A DNA stretch of 64,000 nucleotides from the NCBI GenBank assembly GCA_018065085.1, contig JAGHUA010000013.1, forward strand, positions 1 through 64,000. The letters are read 5' to 3'. The notes under the pieces are model-generated. The model worked only from the letters and a program-made list of their open reading frames with translations. It was not told the DNA's origin and made no database searches. A program made the position numbers and the translations under genes. This DNA comes from Candidatus Liminaster caballi (GTDB lineage: Bacteria; Bacteroidota; Bacteroidia; Bacteroidales; UBA3663). Each line of letters starts with the position of its first letter. Position 1 is the first letter of the stretch. This document shows, piece after piece, positions 8,625-16,814 of the stretch.

Positions 8625-10337
8625 TCAATTCTCAGCCTTCTTGCTTCCGCCGCGACGACGACCGCCACGGTGGGTGCGCTTCTTTGGCGCAGGATTGCTA
8701 AGCAACTCCTTGTCTTCAGGCGAGAATGCAGGGAGATCAACGGTTGTTGCCTGCGACTCGCCTTCCGAAGCGTCGGCTGGTTCCTGAACAGGGGCAACCA
8801 CTACAGGCGTTTCAGTTGCTACAGGCGTTTCAGCTGCAGCTGCTACAGTTGCCACAGCATCATTTGACGCTGATGAAGGCGCCTGGGCAGGTGCTGATGG
8901 CTGTGCGGAAGATTGAACTGGCACTTGTGCAGGTGATTGAGCAGCTGGTTCTAAAGGTTCAGACTTGCGCTGACGCTCCTGATGCTGACGCTGTTCCTTC
9001 TGCTGTTCCTGACGCTGGCGTTGCTGCTCCTGCTGCAGTTTCTGTTGTTCCTGCTGCAGTTTCTGCTGCTCCTGCTTCATCTGGTTGCGCTGCTGGTCGA
9101 GCTTCTGTTTCTCTTCCTTGAGCTGCTGGCGCTGCTGGTCGAGCTTCTGAAGTTCCTGCTGACGCTGCTCCTTCTGCTGCTCCTGCTTGAGACGATCCTC
9201 ACGGTCGCTGCGACGCTCGTGTTTGTCACCCGGACGGAAAGCATTCTCGTCGAGCTTCAGATGTGGCACCTCGTCGCGCTTCGGCTGTGTGGTCAGATCC
9301 TGCATCCATGCGGCTCCGGCAGCACTCTGCAGGAAATGATACTGGCGTGTGTAGCTGTCGAGCTGCTTGAGGTCGTCCATCGTGCATGCCATCGGACGGA
9401 TCGGAGCATAGAGTTTGTCCCATGTCTCATCGTCGATGCTGTTGACACGCTGCAGGTCATCGCACATGCCAAGGCTTCGGATGGCAACCGACGCATCATT
9501 GGTGAGCAGAAGGATCTTCTTGCCCTCGGCAAACAGCTCGACCATGCGGCGGATAATGGCAGGATCAGCAAACGATGCGTGGTGCGACTCGCTTGTGATG
9601 CCCTCAATGCGCAGACGGTTCTCGCGCTGCTGACTCAGGATGAGACGCTTGGCAAGACGCGCTGCCACATTACGGCAGAGCGCAGGGTCGGTGAAATCGG
9701 CTTGCTGATAGTTGGTGGGTTCCTGCTGACATGCGAAGCGGTCAATCTCCTCGTATGTCTCAGACATAATCATGAAGCGTCCGCCTCTCTTCTTCATCAT
9801 CTTCGAGATGAACTCAAGCTGTCGCTCAAACATCAGACGCGCATTCACACGCGGATCACTGTGACTCGATGTGTGGCCCACGAGCAGTTCGAGCCACATG
9901 TTCGTATCGCTCAACACAATGTCATAGTCAAGCACCTGAGCGAGGATTGCCTCGAAGAAAAGGTGACGATCCTGGGCTTCCTTGAGGGTCAGCTGCTGCA
10001 CCTGCTGATCATTGAGCAACGGGATGCGGGCATTCCAAAGATCCACAATATCGCGAACGATGGCGTTGCGAGGTATTGGCGGAAGCTGTGTCTGTGTGTT
10101 CTTTACTCTTTTTTCACTCTCATGTTCGGTCGTAGGGGCCTCTGCTGCGGGCGCCTCCTGAACGGCTTTCTCAGCCTTGTTGACTTCAGGGGCAGCAACT
10201 TCGCCGGCAACATCCTCGACCGCTGTTTCTTCGGCAACTGGGGCAACTACCTTCTTGCGACGTGAGGTCTTCTTCACCTCCTTCTTCTCGTCTGCTACAG
10301 GGGCCTCCACATTGCTTGCGGTTGTGGATTTTCTCAT
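8625..10337 (-). CDS. PIN-domain protein with coiled coil and RGG-like basic tail
   Basis: A 570-residue cytoplasmic protein I cannot assign to a named family. Residues 1-80 are a charged Ala/Glu/Lys-rich linker. Residues about 135-295 read as a PIN nuclease fold of the PhoH2/YacL type: VLSDTNMWLELL (Asp144), MIMSETYEEIDRF (Glu193), SFADPAIIRRM (Asp258) and ILLLTNDASVAIRS (Asp281), i.e. all four acidic positions. Residues about 378-460 are a Gln/Glu/Lys/Arg coiled coil with near-identical heptads (QQEQQKL), followed by a Pro/Ala/Ser linker. The last 19 residues are basic (KKRTHRGGRRRGGSKK), like RNA-binding tails. The layout suggests an oligomeric, RNA-tethered endoribonuclease; this is inference. 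It is monocistronic with its own strong promoter, and no antitoxin partner is visible. Confidence 0.75.
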   Translation of the reverse strand: MRKSTTASNVEAPVADEKKEVKKTSRRKKVVAPVAEETAVEDVAGEVAAPEVNKAEKAVQEAPAAEAPTTEHESEKRVKNTQTQLPPIPRNAIVRDIVDLWNARIPLLNDQQVQQLTLKEAQDRHLFFEAILAQVLDYDIVLSDTNMWLELLVGHTSSHSDPRVNARLMFERQLEFISKMMKKRGGRFMIMSETYEEIDRFACQQEPTNYQQADFTDPALCRNVAARLAKRLILSQQRENRLRIEGITSESHHASFADPAIIRRMVELFAEGKKILLLTNDASVAIRSLGMCDDLQRVNSIDDETWDKLYAPIRPMACTMDDLKQLDSYTRQYHFLQSAAGAAWMQDLTTQPKRDEVPHLKLDENAFRPGDKHERRSDREDRLKQEQQKEQRQQELQKLDQQRQQLKEEKQKLDQQRNQMKQEQQKLQQEQQKLQQEQQRQRQEQQKEQRQHQERQRKSEPLEPAAQSPAQVPVQSSAQPSAPAQAPSSASNDAVATVAAAAETPVATETPVVVAPVQEPADASEGESQATTVDLPAFSPEDKELLSNPAPKKRTHRGGRRRGGSKKAEN

Positions 10338-10379
10338 ATTTAATATTTAAAGAGCAACTATTTTCGATAAATTGCGGCG

Positions 10380-10411
10380 CAAAGATAGTCGTTTTCGTCC
10401 GAAAAAACAAA
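10380..10411 (-). promoter_or_regulatory. Promoter of the PIN-domain gene
   Basis: On the minus strand TTTG (10408-10411), a 20-bp spacer, then TATCTTTG (10380-10387). This is a perfect match to the Bacteroidetes consensus and leaves a leader of about 40 nt. Confidence 0.8.
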
Positions 10412-10450
10412 TTTTCCGCATTATAATTTCAGCATTTCACATTATTTGAC

Positions 10451-10458
10451 TAACTTTG
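10451..10458 (+). promoter_or_regulatory. -7 element of the TPR-gene promoter
   Basis: TAACTTTG lies 30 bp before the ATG at 10489, divergent from the PIN promoter. It excludes the in-frame TTG at 10456, which is part of the promoter itself. Confidence 0.6.
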
Positions 10459-10488
10459 CGCGCAGTTTTACGCTATAAGACTCACATT

Positions 10489-12228
10489 ATGACCCTCAAT
10501 AACCTCACACACGCCACCCTCACGCCATTGATGCCCGCCTTCAAACGCAACTTCATGCGCGACTTCATGCGCATCGTGATCGCTGCGTTGCTGATACTTC
10601 CAGGCGCTTCGGCAATGGCGCAGGCAGTGCAGCACGGCATCGTGCTCGAATATCGCAACGGTGAGAAGACGCCGCTCGAAGGCGTATCGATAGCCGTGGC
10701 CAACGCCGTCACGGTGATGAGTGCTGCCGACGGTACGTTTACGCTCAATTTCCGCACCCTTCACTATGGAGACAACATCCAGTTCCGCCGCATCGAGAAG
10801 GCTGGTTATGAGGTGTTCAACAAGGAAGCCATCGAGGTGATGCGCATCGGTCGCTCGGCCGACGATCAGCCGATTCAGATCATAATGTGTTCGGTCGCTG
10901 CCCTGTCAGAACTGCGCGACAGCTATCGCAATGCAGCCACAGGCAACTACCAGCGCCAATATGAGGAGGAACACGCACGACTCGAAGCCGAACGCCGCGC
11001 CAACCGCCTGAAGGAAGAGGATTACCAGACACAGATCAACCAGCTGGAGGAACTCTACGAACAGCAGCTCGACAACATTGAGTCATACATCGACCATTTC
11101 TCGCGCATCGACCTCGGTTCGGTGTCAGGTCAGGAACGCCACATAGTACAGCTCGTGCAGATGGGACGCTTCGATGAGGCAGTGGCCAAATATGAGTCAA
11201 TGCACTGTGAGGAACAGTTCGAGAACGCCAGCGCCAACCGCCTGAAAGCAGCCGCCGCCCTCCATCAGCTGCAGCAGGCACTCGCTCAGGCCACACTTTC
11301 CGAGGACAGTCTCTACAGCATCATCTGCCGCAAGAACGACGCCCTGCGCATGGCTGGCGGTCAGAAGAACCTTCGACGTGTGGGCGAAAGCCTCCGCCGC
11401 ATGGCCGATGCCGACACCACAAGCCACACGCTCGCCAAGGAGTACGCCAACTACCTCAAGCGACAGAACCGACCTTCCGAAGCCATCAAATACTACCGCC
11501 GGGGCATCCGTCACAGCAAGATGCAACAGGATTGGAGCGAGGCGGCACAATGCAGCCACGGCCTCTTCTCCGTGCTCTTTGCCCTGCGACAGTATGACGC
11601 TGCCATCGAGTGTGAAGCCAATGCCATACAGATCCTCTTCGACCATCCATACGAGAATGCCGACCAGCAGAACGAACAGCTCGCCACTCTCCACGCAAGC
11701 CTTTGCATGCTCTACAGCCAGACGAAGCGCTACGACGAGGCCCTGCAGCAGCTCAATGCACAGGACGCCTGTCTCAACAGCATCACCGAGCCGTCCGACC
11801 CTCTGCGCCTTGTCTATAACCGCAGCATCAGCCACTACAACCGCGCCTACATCTACTACGGCCAGCAGAAGATGCAGAAAGCCTTGGACGAAGCCGTGGA
11901 GAGCGCTGACATGATCGAAGAATGCAGCACAGAAGATCCTCAATCCTACGCATCGGATTACCTAAAAGTGCTGTCGCTCATCGGCAACATCCACACTACT
12001 ATGGGCAATAAGAAGGAAGCCCTGTCGCTCTACATCAAGCTCCACACCAAGACGCAGGAGGCCTACGATCGCAACCCTGACGCCATGCTCCCTTTCTTCA
12101 GCCGCGTCAGCCACCGTCTCGCCATGACCTACATCTCGCTCGGCGATAAGGATCGCGCCCAGGATGTTGTCAAGGCAGCCCTCAAGCTCGACCCAAACAA
12201 CCCGGCGCTTCGCCAATTATCCTATTAG
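10489..12228 (+). CDS. Secreted TPR protein with N-terminal CNA/carboxypeptidase-like beta domain
   Basis: A 579-residue exported protein. A hydrophobic signal (IVIAALLILPGASAMAQA) is followed by a beta domain of the carboxypeptidase-regulatory kind (LEYRNGEKTPLEGVSIAVAN...SAADGTFTLNF, about residues 50-110). Next come a charged coiled coil (EEEHARLEAERRANRLKEED) and at least six TPR-like helical hairpins to the C-terminus, ending GDKDRAQDVVKAALKLDPNNPAL. Such proteins act as periplasmic scaffolds; no specific role is known. The n-region is long, so internal ATGs at 10531 or 10555 may be the true start. gluQ follows after 42 bp and may be co-transcribed. Confidence 0.75.
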   Translation: MTLNNLTHATLTPLMPAFKRNFMRDFMRIVIAALLILPGASAMAQAVQHGIVLEYRNGEKTPLEGVSIAVANAVTVMSAADGTFTLNFRTLHYGDNIQFRRIEKAGYEVFNKEAIEVMRIGRSADDQPIQIIMCSVAALSELRDSYRNAATGNYQRQYEEEHARLEAERRANRLKEEDYQTQINQLEELYEQQLDNIESYIDHFSRIDLGSVSGQERHIVQLVQMGRFDEAVAKYESMHCEEQFENASANRLKAAAALHQLQQALAQATLSEDSLYSIICRKNDALRMAGGQKNLRRVGESLRRMADADTTSHTLAKEYANYLKRQNRPSEAIKYYRRGIRHSKMQQDWSEAAQCSHGLFSVLFALRQYDAAIECEANAIQILFDHPYENADQQNEQLATLHASLCMLYSQTKRYDEALQQLNAQDACLNSITEPSDPLRLVYNRSISHYNRAYIYYGQQKMQKALDEAVESADMIEECSTEDPQSYASDYLKVLSLIGNIHTTMGNKKEALSLYIKLHTKTQEAYDRNPDAMLPFFSRVSHRLAMTYISLGDKDRAQDVVKAALKLDPNNPALRQLSY

Positions 12229-12270
12229 GCCAAGGCCAATAATCCCCAATTACCCCCAATCCCACCACCA

Positions 12271-13233
12271 ATGCTCACCGGACGATTCGCTCCCTCTCCC
12301 ACCGGACGCATGCACCTCGGCAACGTCTATAGCGCCCTGCTCTCATGGCTTTCGGCCAAGAGTAAAGGCGGCGAATGGATATTGCGCATCGAGGACATTG
12401 ACCCACAGCGGTCGAAGGAGGTGTTTGCCCGTCAGATCGAGGACGATCTCAGATGGCTGGGGCTTGACTGGGATCGCGGAGGCGTGGACGATCCGCTGTA
12501 CGTGCAGAGCAGGCGCGGACACATCTATGAGCAATACCTCGGCCGCCTCGCAGAACTGGGGATGACCTATCCATGCTATTGCAGCCGCGCCGACATCCTC
12601 GCCACACAGGCGCCTCACGAAAGCGACGGACGTGTGGTGTATAAAGGCACCTGCCGACCCGACGGCACTCCCGAAAAGAATGAATGGCTGAACCTCCGCA
12701 GAGCCGAATGGCTAAGCCTCCGCAAGACAGAGATGGGCAAGACTCCTGCCATACGCATCATGGTGCCCGACCGCGACATCACGTTCACCGACCTGCATTA
12801 CGGCACACAGACAGTCAACCTCGCTCACGAGTGCGGAGATTTCATTCTGCGACGCTCCGACGGTGCGTGGGCCTATCAGCTTGCCGTGGTCGTGGATGAT
12901 GCCCTGATGGGAGTCACTGAGGTCGTAAGAGGGTGCGACCTGCTGCTCTCGTCGCCGCAACAGATCTTCATGCACGAACTACTTGGTTTCCGTGCGCCGC
13001 AGTTCTGTCACCTGCCGCTTCTTTGCAACGAGCAGCATCAGCGTCTCTGCAAGCGCGATAAGTCGCTCGACATGGGCGAACTCCGCAAACACCACACAGC
13101 TCCAGAGATCATCGGCCTTCTTGCCTATAAGACAGGAATAACCGACTGTCTCCAGCCGGTTACTCCTCAGGAATTGATCTCCGTCTTTGACTGGGACAAA
13201 GTCCCTAGCGAAAATCAGATATTAAGGATCTGA
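12271..13233 (+). CDS. gluQ: Glutamyl-queuosine tRNA(Asp) synthetase
   Basis: A 320-residue paralogue of the glutamyl-tRNA synthetase catalytic domain without the anticodon-binding part. It charges glutamate onto the queuine base of tRNA(Asp). The class I signature appears as RFAPSPTGRMHLGN, and the KMSKS-like loop as LCKRDKS. RIEDIDPQRS and the zinc-site CYCSR are also present. The length fits (about 300). The C-terminal end (ELISVFDWDKVPSENQILRI) is also typical. It starts 42 bp after the TPR gene and converges on ligA with only 36 bp between stop codons. Confidence 0.92.
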   Translation: MLTGRFAPSPTGRMHLGNVYSALLSWLSAKSKGGEWILRIEDIDPQRSKEVFARQIEDDLRWLGLDWDRGGVDDPLYVQSRRGHIYEQYLGRLAELGMTYPCYCSRADILATQAPHESDGRVVYKGTCRPDGTPEKNEWLNLRRAEWLSLRKTEMGKTPAIRIMVPDRDITFTDLHYGTQTVNLAHECGDFILRRSDGAWAYQLAVVVDDALMGVTEVVRGCDLLLSSPQQIFMHELLGFRAPQFCHLPLLCNEQHQRLCKRDKSLDMGELRKHHTAPEIIGLLAYKTGITDCLQPVTPQELISVFDWDKVPSENQILRI

Positions 13234-13275
13234 TACTCAATTTTGAATATCCAAAACTGAATATCCGGATCAGAT
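13214..13275. repeat. Competing hairpin arms at the gluQ/ligA junction
   Basis: ATCAGAT (13214-13220), ATCTGAT (13228-13234) and ATCAGAT (13269-13275) allow two exclusive hairpins. TGAATATCC is repeated at 13244 and 13258. Both stop codons lie in these arms. It is probably a converging terminator region. Confidence 0.5.
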
Positions 13276-15399
13276 ATTGAACATCTCATAGAACTCTCGC
13301 TCGGCAATGACCGTCACACCCAGCTGACGCGCCTTGTCGAGTTTATTCTGTCCCGGTGCATCGCCCGTCACCACATAATCGACCTTTCCAGATACAGAAC
13401 CGACGTACTTGGCGCCATGGCCGAGGAAGAACGTCTTTATCTCCTCGCGCTTGAAGCGGAAGCTGGTGCCCGTGAAGATCACCGTCTTGCCTTCAAGGGC
13501 GTTGCTGAGTTTCTCTGCTGCCTGATAGGTCAGGTTGAAAGGAAGGCCTGCGTCGGTGAGGCATGAATAGTCGTCGTAATCAGCCTCCATGATGTTGCGG
13601 GCCATGATCTCACCGATTGTGTCGATGGCAACAAGGTCTTCGACCGTTGCTGCACGCATTGCCTGATAGCTGCCGAAATGCTCGGCAAGGACGCGACCCG
13701 TGATCTTGCCCACGCCATCGATGCCAAGACCTCCGATGATGCGGTCGAGGGTCAGTGTCTGTACTGACTGAGCAATGCCGTCGAACATCATCCTCACCGA
13801 CTTCTCGGCATAGCCCTCGCCCAGCTGCTGGCAGATGCTAGTCATGTAGTCAGGGCAGAAGATGTCAGGTTCGAACGCATCCCTCTCGGTCACGAACACG
13901 CGATAGAGGTCATTGACCGATGCGATGCCGAGCTTGTCATAGAGATCGGAAAGCACGCTTGGGCCGAGGCCCTTGATGTTGGCACAATCCTTACCGCACC
14001 AGTACTCCAGGCGCTGCACGGCCTGCTCTTTGCAATGGTGGTTCGGACAGATCCAGTATTCACCCTTGCGCTGCAATTCCGTGCCGCAGCATGGACAGTG
14101 TGTCGGGAAACAGACAGGTTCACCCGGTTCGATGCCCTCGGCCTTCATGCGTTCAAGGTCAAGGCCTGTCACCTGCGGAATGACCTCGCCTGCTTTCTGC
14201 ACGAACACGTAACTGCCCACAGCAATGCCCAGCTGGCGGATGTAGTTCTCATTGTTCAATGTGGCACGCGACACCACCGAGCCGCTTATCGTCGTCGGGT
14301 CGAGCTCTGCCACCGGTGTGATGTGACCGGTCATTCCCACCTGGAACGTCACGCCGCGTACCGTCGTTGACTGTGCCTCCTGAGGGAACTTGCGAGCCTT
14401 GCACCAGTTCGGGAACGTCGTATTAAGGCCGAGGAACTCCTGATGACGGCGCTCATTGACCTTCACCACCACGCCGTCGCAGTCGTACGGCAGGGAGTGG
14501 GACGTCCTCACCTCATTGAATCGGGCGATGGCCGACGTCAGCTCTTCGATGTCCGAGAAGGCTGTGCTGCCCTCATAGTGGCTGAATCCGAGAGTGTCGA
14601 GCAATGCCAGGGTCTGTTCCTGCGACGACATAACATCGCGCTGGAAGTCCTCGTCGGTAGAATAGGCGGCATAGGCATTGACGATGAGGCCACGGCGGGC
14701 AGTCACTTTCGGATCGAGCTGCTTGAGGCTGCCCGACGCTGCGTTACGCTTGTTGGCAAACGGTTTGTCGCCTGTCGCCAGCTTCTCGGAATTCAAACGC
14801 TCGAACGCACCCTGAGGCATCAGCACCTCACCTCTCACCTCGAAGTAATGAGGCAACTGCGGGGCGAACAGATCGTCGCTCGCATTCACCAGACGCTGCG
14901 GCACGTTACGAATAGTGCGCACGTTCTCGATCACCGACTCGCCCTCCACCTGGTTGCCGCGCGTCACGGCATCGGTCAGCACTCCGTCCTCATAGATGAG
15001 CGACACCGACAGGCCGTCATACTTTGGCTCGAACGTATAGCTGACCGTCTCGCCAGGGAACGCAGCCAGCAGCTGTGCCCTTGTCGATGACAGCCAAGCC
15101 TGCAGTTCCTCGTCGGTATAGACGTTCTCGATACTCTGCATCGGGATGATGTGCCTGCGCTTGTGGAAACCGCCCTGGATGTCCGAACCCACACGCTGCG
15201 TCGGACTTCCCTCCATCACCACGCCGCTCTCAGCCTCAAGCCGCTGCAGCTGCTTGAACTCCATGTCGAACTCAAAGTCAGACATCGGAGGGTCATTCTC
15301 GACGTAGTATTTGTATGAAGCCCAAGACAGAGCCCTTGTGAGGCTCTGTTGGTCGTCAGTGTTACGCTGACGGAAGTCTTCTATGGTGTATTTGGCCAT
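13270..15399 (-). CDS. ligA: NAD-dependent DNA ligase
   Basis: A 709-residue DNA ligase that seals nicks in replication and repair using NAD+. The adenylated lysine is Lys126 in FEPKYDGLSVSL, preceded by the NAD-binding Ia domain (SDFEFDMEFKQL). Then come the OB fold (TFQVGMTGHITPVAEL) and a four-cysteine zinc finger (CPCCGTEL ... CPNHHCKEQ). Helix-hairpin-helix repeats (GGLGIDGVGKITGR, IDTIGEIMARNI) and a C-terminal BRCT domain (LEGKTVIFTGTSFRFKR) follow. It is slightly longer than the usual about 670 residues. It lies 37 bp after the YD-repeat lipoprotein gene and probably shares its promoter. Confidence 0.97.
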   Translation of the reverse strand: MAKYTIEDFRQRNTDDQQSLTRALSWASYKYYVENDPPMSDFEFDMEFKQLQRLEAESGVVMEGSPTQRVGSDIQGGFHKRRHIIPMQSIENVYTDEELQAWLSSTRAQLLAAFPGETVSYTFEPKYDGLSVSLIYEDGVLTDAVTRGNQVEGESVIENVRTIRNVPQRLVNASDDLFAPQLPHYFEVRGEVLMPQGAFERLNSEKLATGDKPFANKRNAASGSLKQLDPKVTARRGLIVNAYAAYSTDEDFQRDVMSSQEQTLALLDTLGFSHYEGSTAFSDIEELTSAIARFNEVRTSHSLPYDCDGVVVKVNERRHQEFLGLNTTFPNWCKARKFPQEAQSTTVRGVTFQVGMTGHITPVAELDPTTISGSVVSRATLNNENYIRQLGIAVGSYVFVQKAGEVIPQVTGLDLERMKAEGIEPGEPVCFPTHCPCCGTELQRKGEYWICPNHHCKEQAVQRLEYWCGKDCANIKGLGPSVLSDLYDKLGIASVNDLYRVFVTERDAFEPDIFCPDYMTSICQQLGEGYAEKSVRMMFDGIAQSVQTLTLDRIIGGLGIDGVGKITGRVLAEHFGSYQAMRAATVEDLVAIDTIGEIMARNIMEADYDDYSCLTDAGLPFNLTYQAAEKLSNALEGKTVIFTGTSFRFKREEIKTFFLGHGAKYVGSVSGKVDYVVTGDAPGQNKLDKARQLGVTVIAEREFYEMFNI

Positions 15400-15436
15400 A
15401 AATCTATGGTTTATCTTGCCATATTCAGGGGTTAGG

Positions 15437-16516
15437 TTATTCCTCGTCCTTGCTTGTTGCGTGCTTGTCGTCGAGGTTGATGACAGGCTTAACGACCAAA
15501 GCCTCGGCAGCAGGAGCCACGTTGAGCTGACCTGCAGGAGCGTTCAGAGTGTGAACCTGATTATAGACCTTCACGCCCTTGTTGGTGTTCTTGATGCTTG
15601 CATAGCGTGTGAGCTGACCTGCCTCGTCATACTCATAGTTTGAGCTTGCCACCTCATACCATGACGATGAGCCGTTGTTCCACTTCTGCTCGATGACGTT
15701 GAGGAGCTGACCGGCTGCATTGTAGCGGTTGGTGATGAGACGTGAGTTGATGTCGTCACGCTTCTGGTTGGCCTTGTGGCGGATCACGGTGGCAGTCTCT
15801 ACCTGACCGGCAGCGTTGTAGGTGTAGCGGGTCTTCGAGTCGTGCTTCAGCTTCTGCTGCTTGAGGTCGAAGGTGAAGTAGTCGAGCTGCTTGATCTTGT
15901 TCGAACCGTCCTCATAGCTCCAGCCATACTGGCATGACTGCTTGCGGTCCTTGCCGTCGCCTGTGTAGTCAGCACGACCTGTGAGGCGGCCCTGGGCATC
16001 GTAGGTGTAGGTCCACTCATACTCCGTAGCCCATCCGTTAGGCACAGCCTTCTGCTCCTTGATGCTTGTCACGTCGCCGTTAGCATCGTAGGCATAGACA
16101 AAGCGCTGGGCAGGAGCGATGCGCTTCAGACCCTCGCTATAGGTCTCCACAACCTCCTCAGTGAGCAGACCCTGCTCGTTGTATGTATAGAGATCACGGC
16201 CCTCAAGGCTTGCGTCCGCACGGAGAGCCTTGCCGAATGCCGGCTTGCCGTTCTGATAGATCACATGATCAGTCTGTACCATCTGCTTTGACTCCTTATC
16301 GACGGTGTATTTATCGACCGACACGATCTTGCCGTCCTGTCCGTAGTTTGTGACTTCCTTTCCGGTCTCATCGCCATTGGTGTCGAACACGTTGATGTCG
16401 CTCCACACTGTTGGCTCCTCGGCTGGTTCTACCGGTTCGTTCTTCTCACCTCCGCCGCAGCTGGTTGCAGCGATAAGAGTAGCGCACATAGCGCTCAATG
16501 CGAAAAATTTCTTCAT
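15437..16516 (-). CDS. YD-repeat-like lipoprotein
   Basis: A 359-residue predicted lipoprotein (lipobox ending at Cys20 in LIAATSC). After a Gly/Glu/Pro linker the chain is built of short strand repeats, each with a Tyr-Asp or Tyr-Asn-x-x-Gly turn (YTYDAQGRLT, YTYNAAGQVE, YEYDEAGQLT). These resemble RHS/YD repeats, and about seven to eight copies are visible. Such proteins form beta-coiled surface structures; no specific function can be assigned. It is the first gene ahead of ligA, separated by 37 bp, with a perfect-consensus promoter upstream. The link to ligase is probably positional only. Confidence 0.75.
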   Translation of the reverse strand: MKKFFALSAMCATLIAATSCGGGEKNEPVEPAEEPTVWSDINVFDTNGDETGKEVTNYGQDGKIVSVDKYTVDKESKQMVQTDHVIYQNGKPAFGKALRADASLEGRDLYTYNEQGLLTEEVVETYSEGLKRIAPAQRFVYAYDANGDVTSIKEQKAVPNGWATEYEWTYTYDAQGRLTGRADYTGDGKDRKQSCQYGWSYEDGSNKIKQLDYFTFDLKQQKLKHDSKTRYTYNAAGQVETATVIRHKANQKRDDINSRLITNRYNAAGQLLNVIEQKWNNGSSSWYEVASSNYEYDEAGQLTRYASIKNTNKGVKVYNQVHTLNAPAGQLNVAPAAEALVVKPVINLDDKHATSKDEE

Positions 16517-16597
16517 ATTACGTAAGATTTTTTGTGTTTAGATGCGTGTTAGATTATTGCATTCAGAGGTCAGCAGAGAATATCTGTAACCGTGCGC

Positions 16598-16629
16598 AAA
16601 GATAGCAAATATTTTTTGAATAATGCAAA
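16598..16629 (-). promoter_or_regulatory. Promoter of lipoprotein-ligA
   Basis: On the minus strand TTTG (16626-16629), 20-bp spacer, TATCTTTG (16598-16605). The leader to the lipoprotein start is about 75 nt. Confidence 0.8.
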
Positions 16630-16718
16630 TAAATCGGAAAAAAGTTTTTATCATCAACACATTTTGCACGGTTTTATCTTTATTTTAATATTGTTCGCGC
16701 GATTTTTCGTCGCTTTTC

Positions 16719-16749
16719 TTGCATTTTTGCCGATTTGCACCTATCTTTG
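16719..16749 (+). promoter_or_regulatory. Promoter of the OPT transporter
   Basis: TTG (16719-16721) and TATCTTTG (16742-16749) with a 20-bp spacer. This places the transcription start downstream of the in-frame codon at 16719, so the ATG at 16815 is the real start. Confidence 0.75.
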
Positions 16750-16814
16750 CCACCAGTAAAACGGCCGCAGCGCCGCTACATCACCGACAAACAACCAATA
16801 ATAAAAACATATCA

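Noticed and set aside
8982-10265. 427-codon plus-strand frame opposite the PIN gene, starting with a long Leu run
   Set aside because: The Leu run is only the complement of the Gln/Glu coiled-coil codons.
10456-10488. Upstream TTG start for the TPR protein
   Set aside because: The codon is part of the -7 promoter element TAACTTTG.
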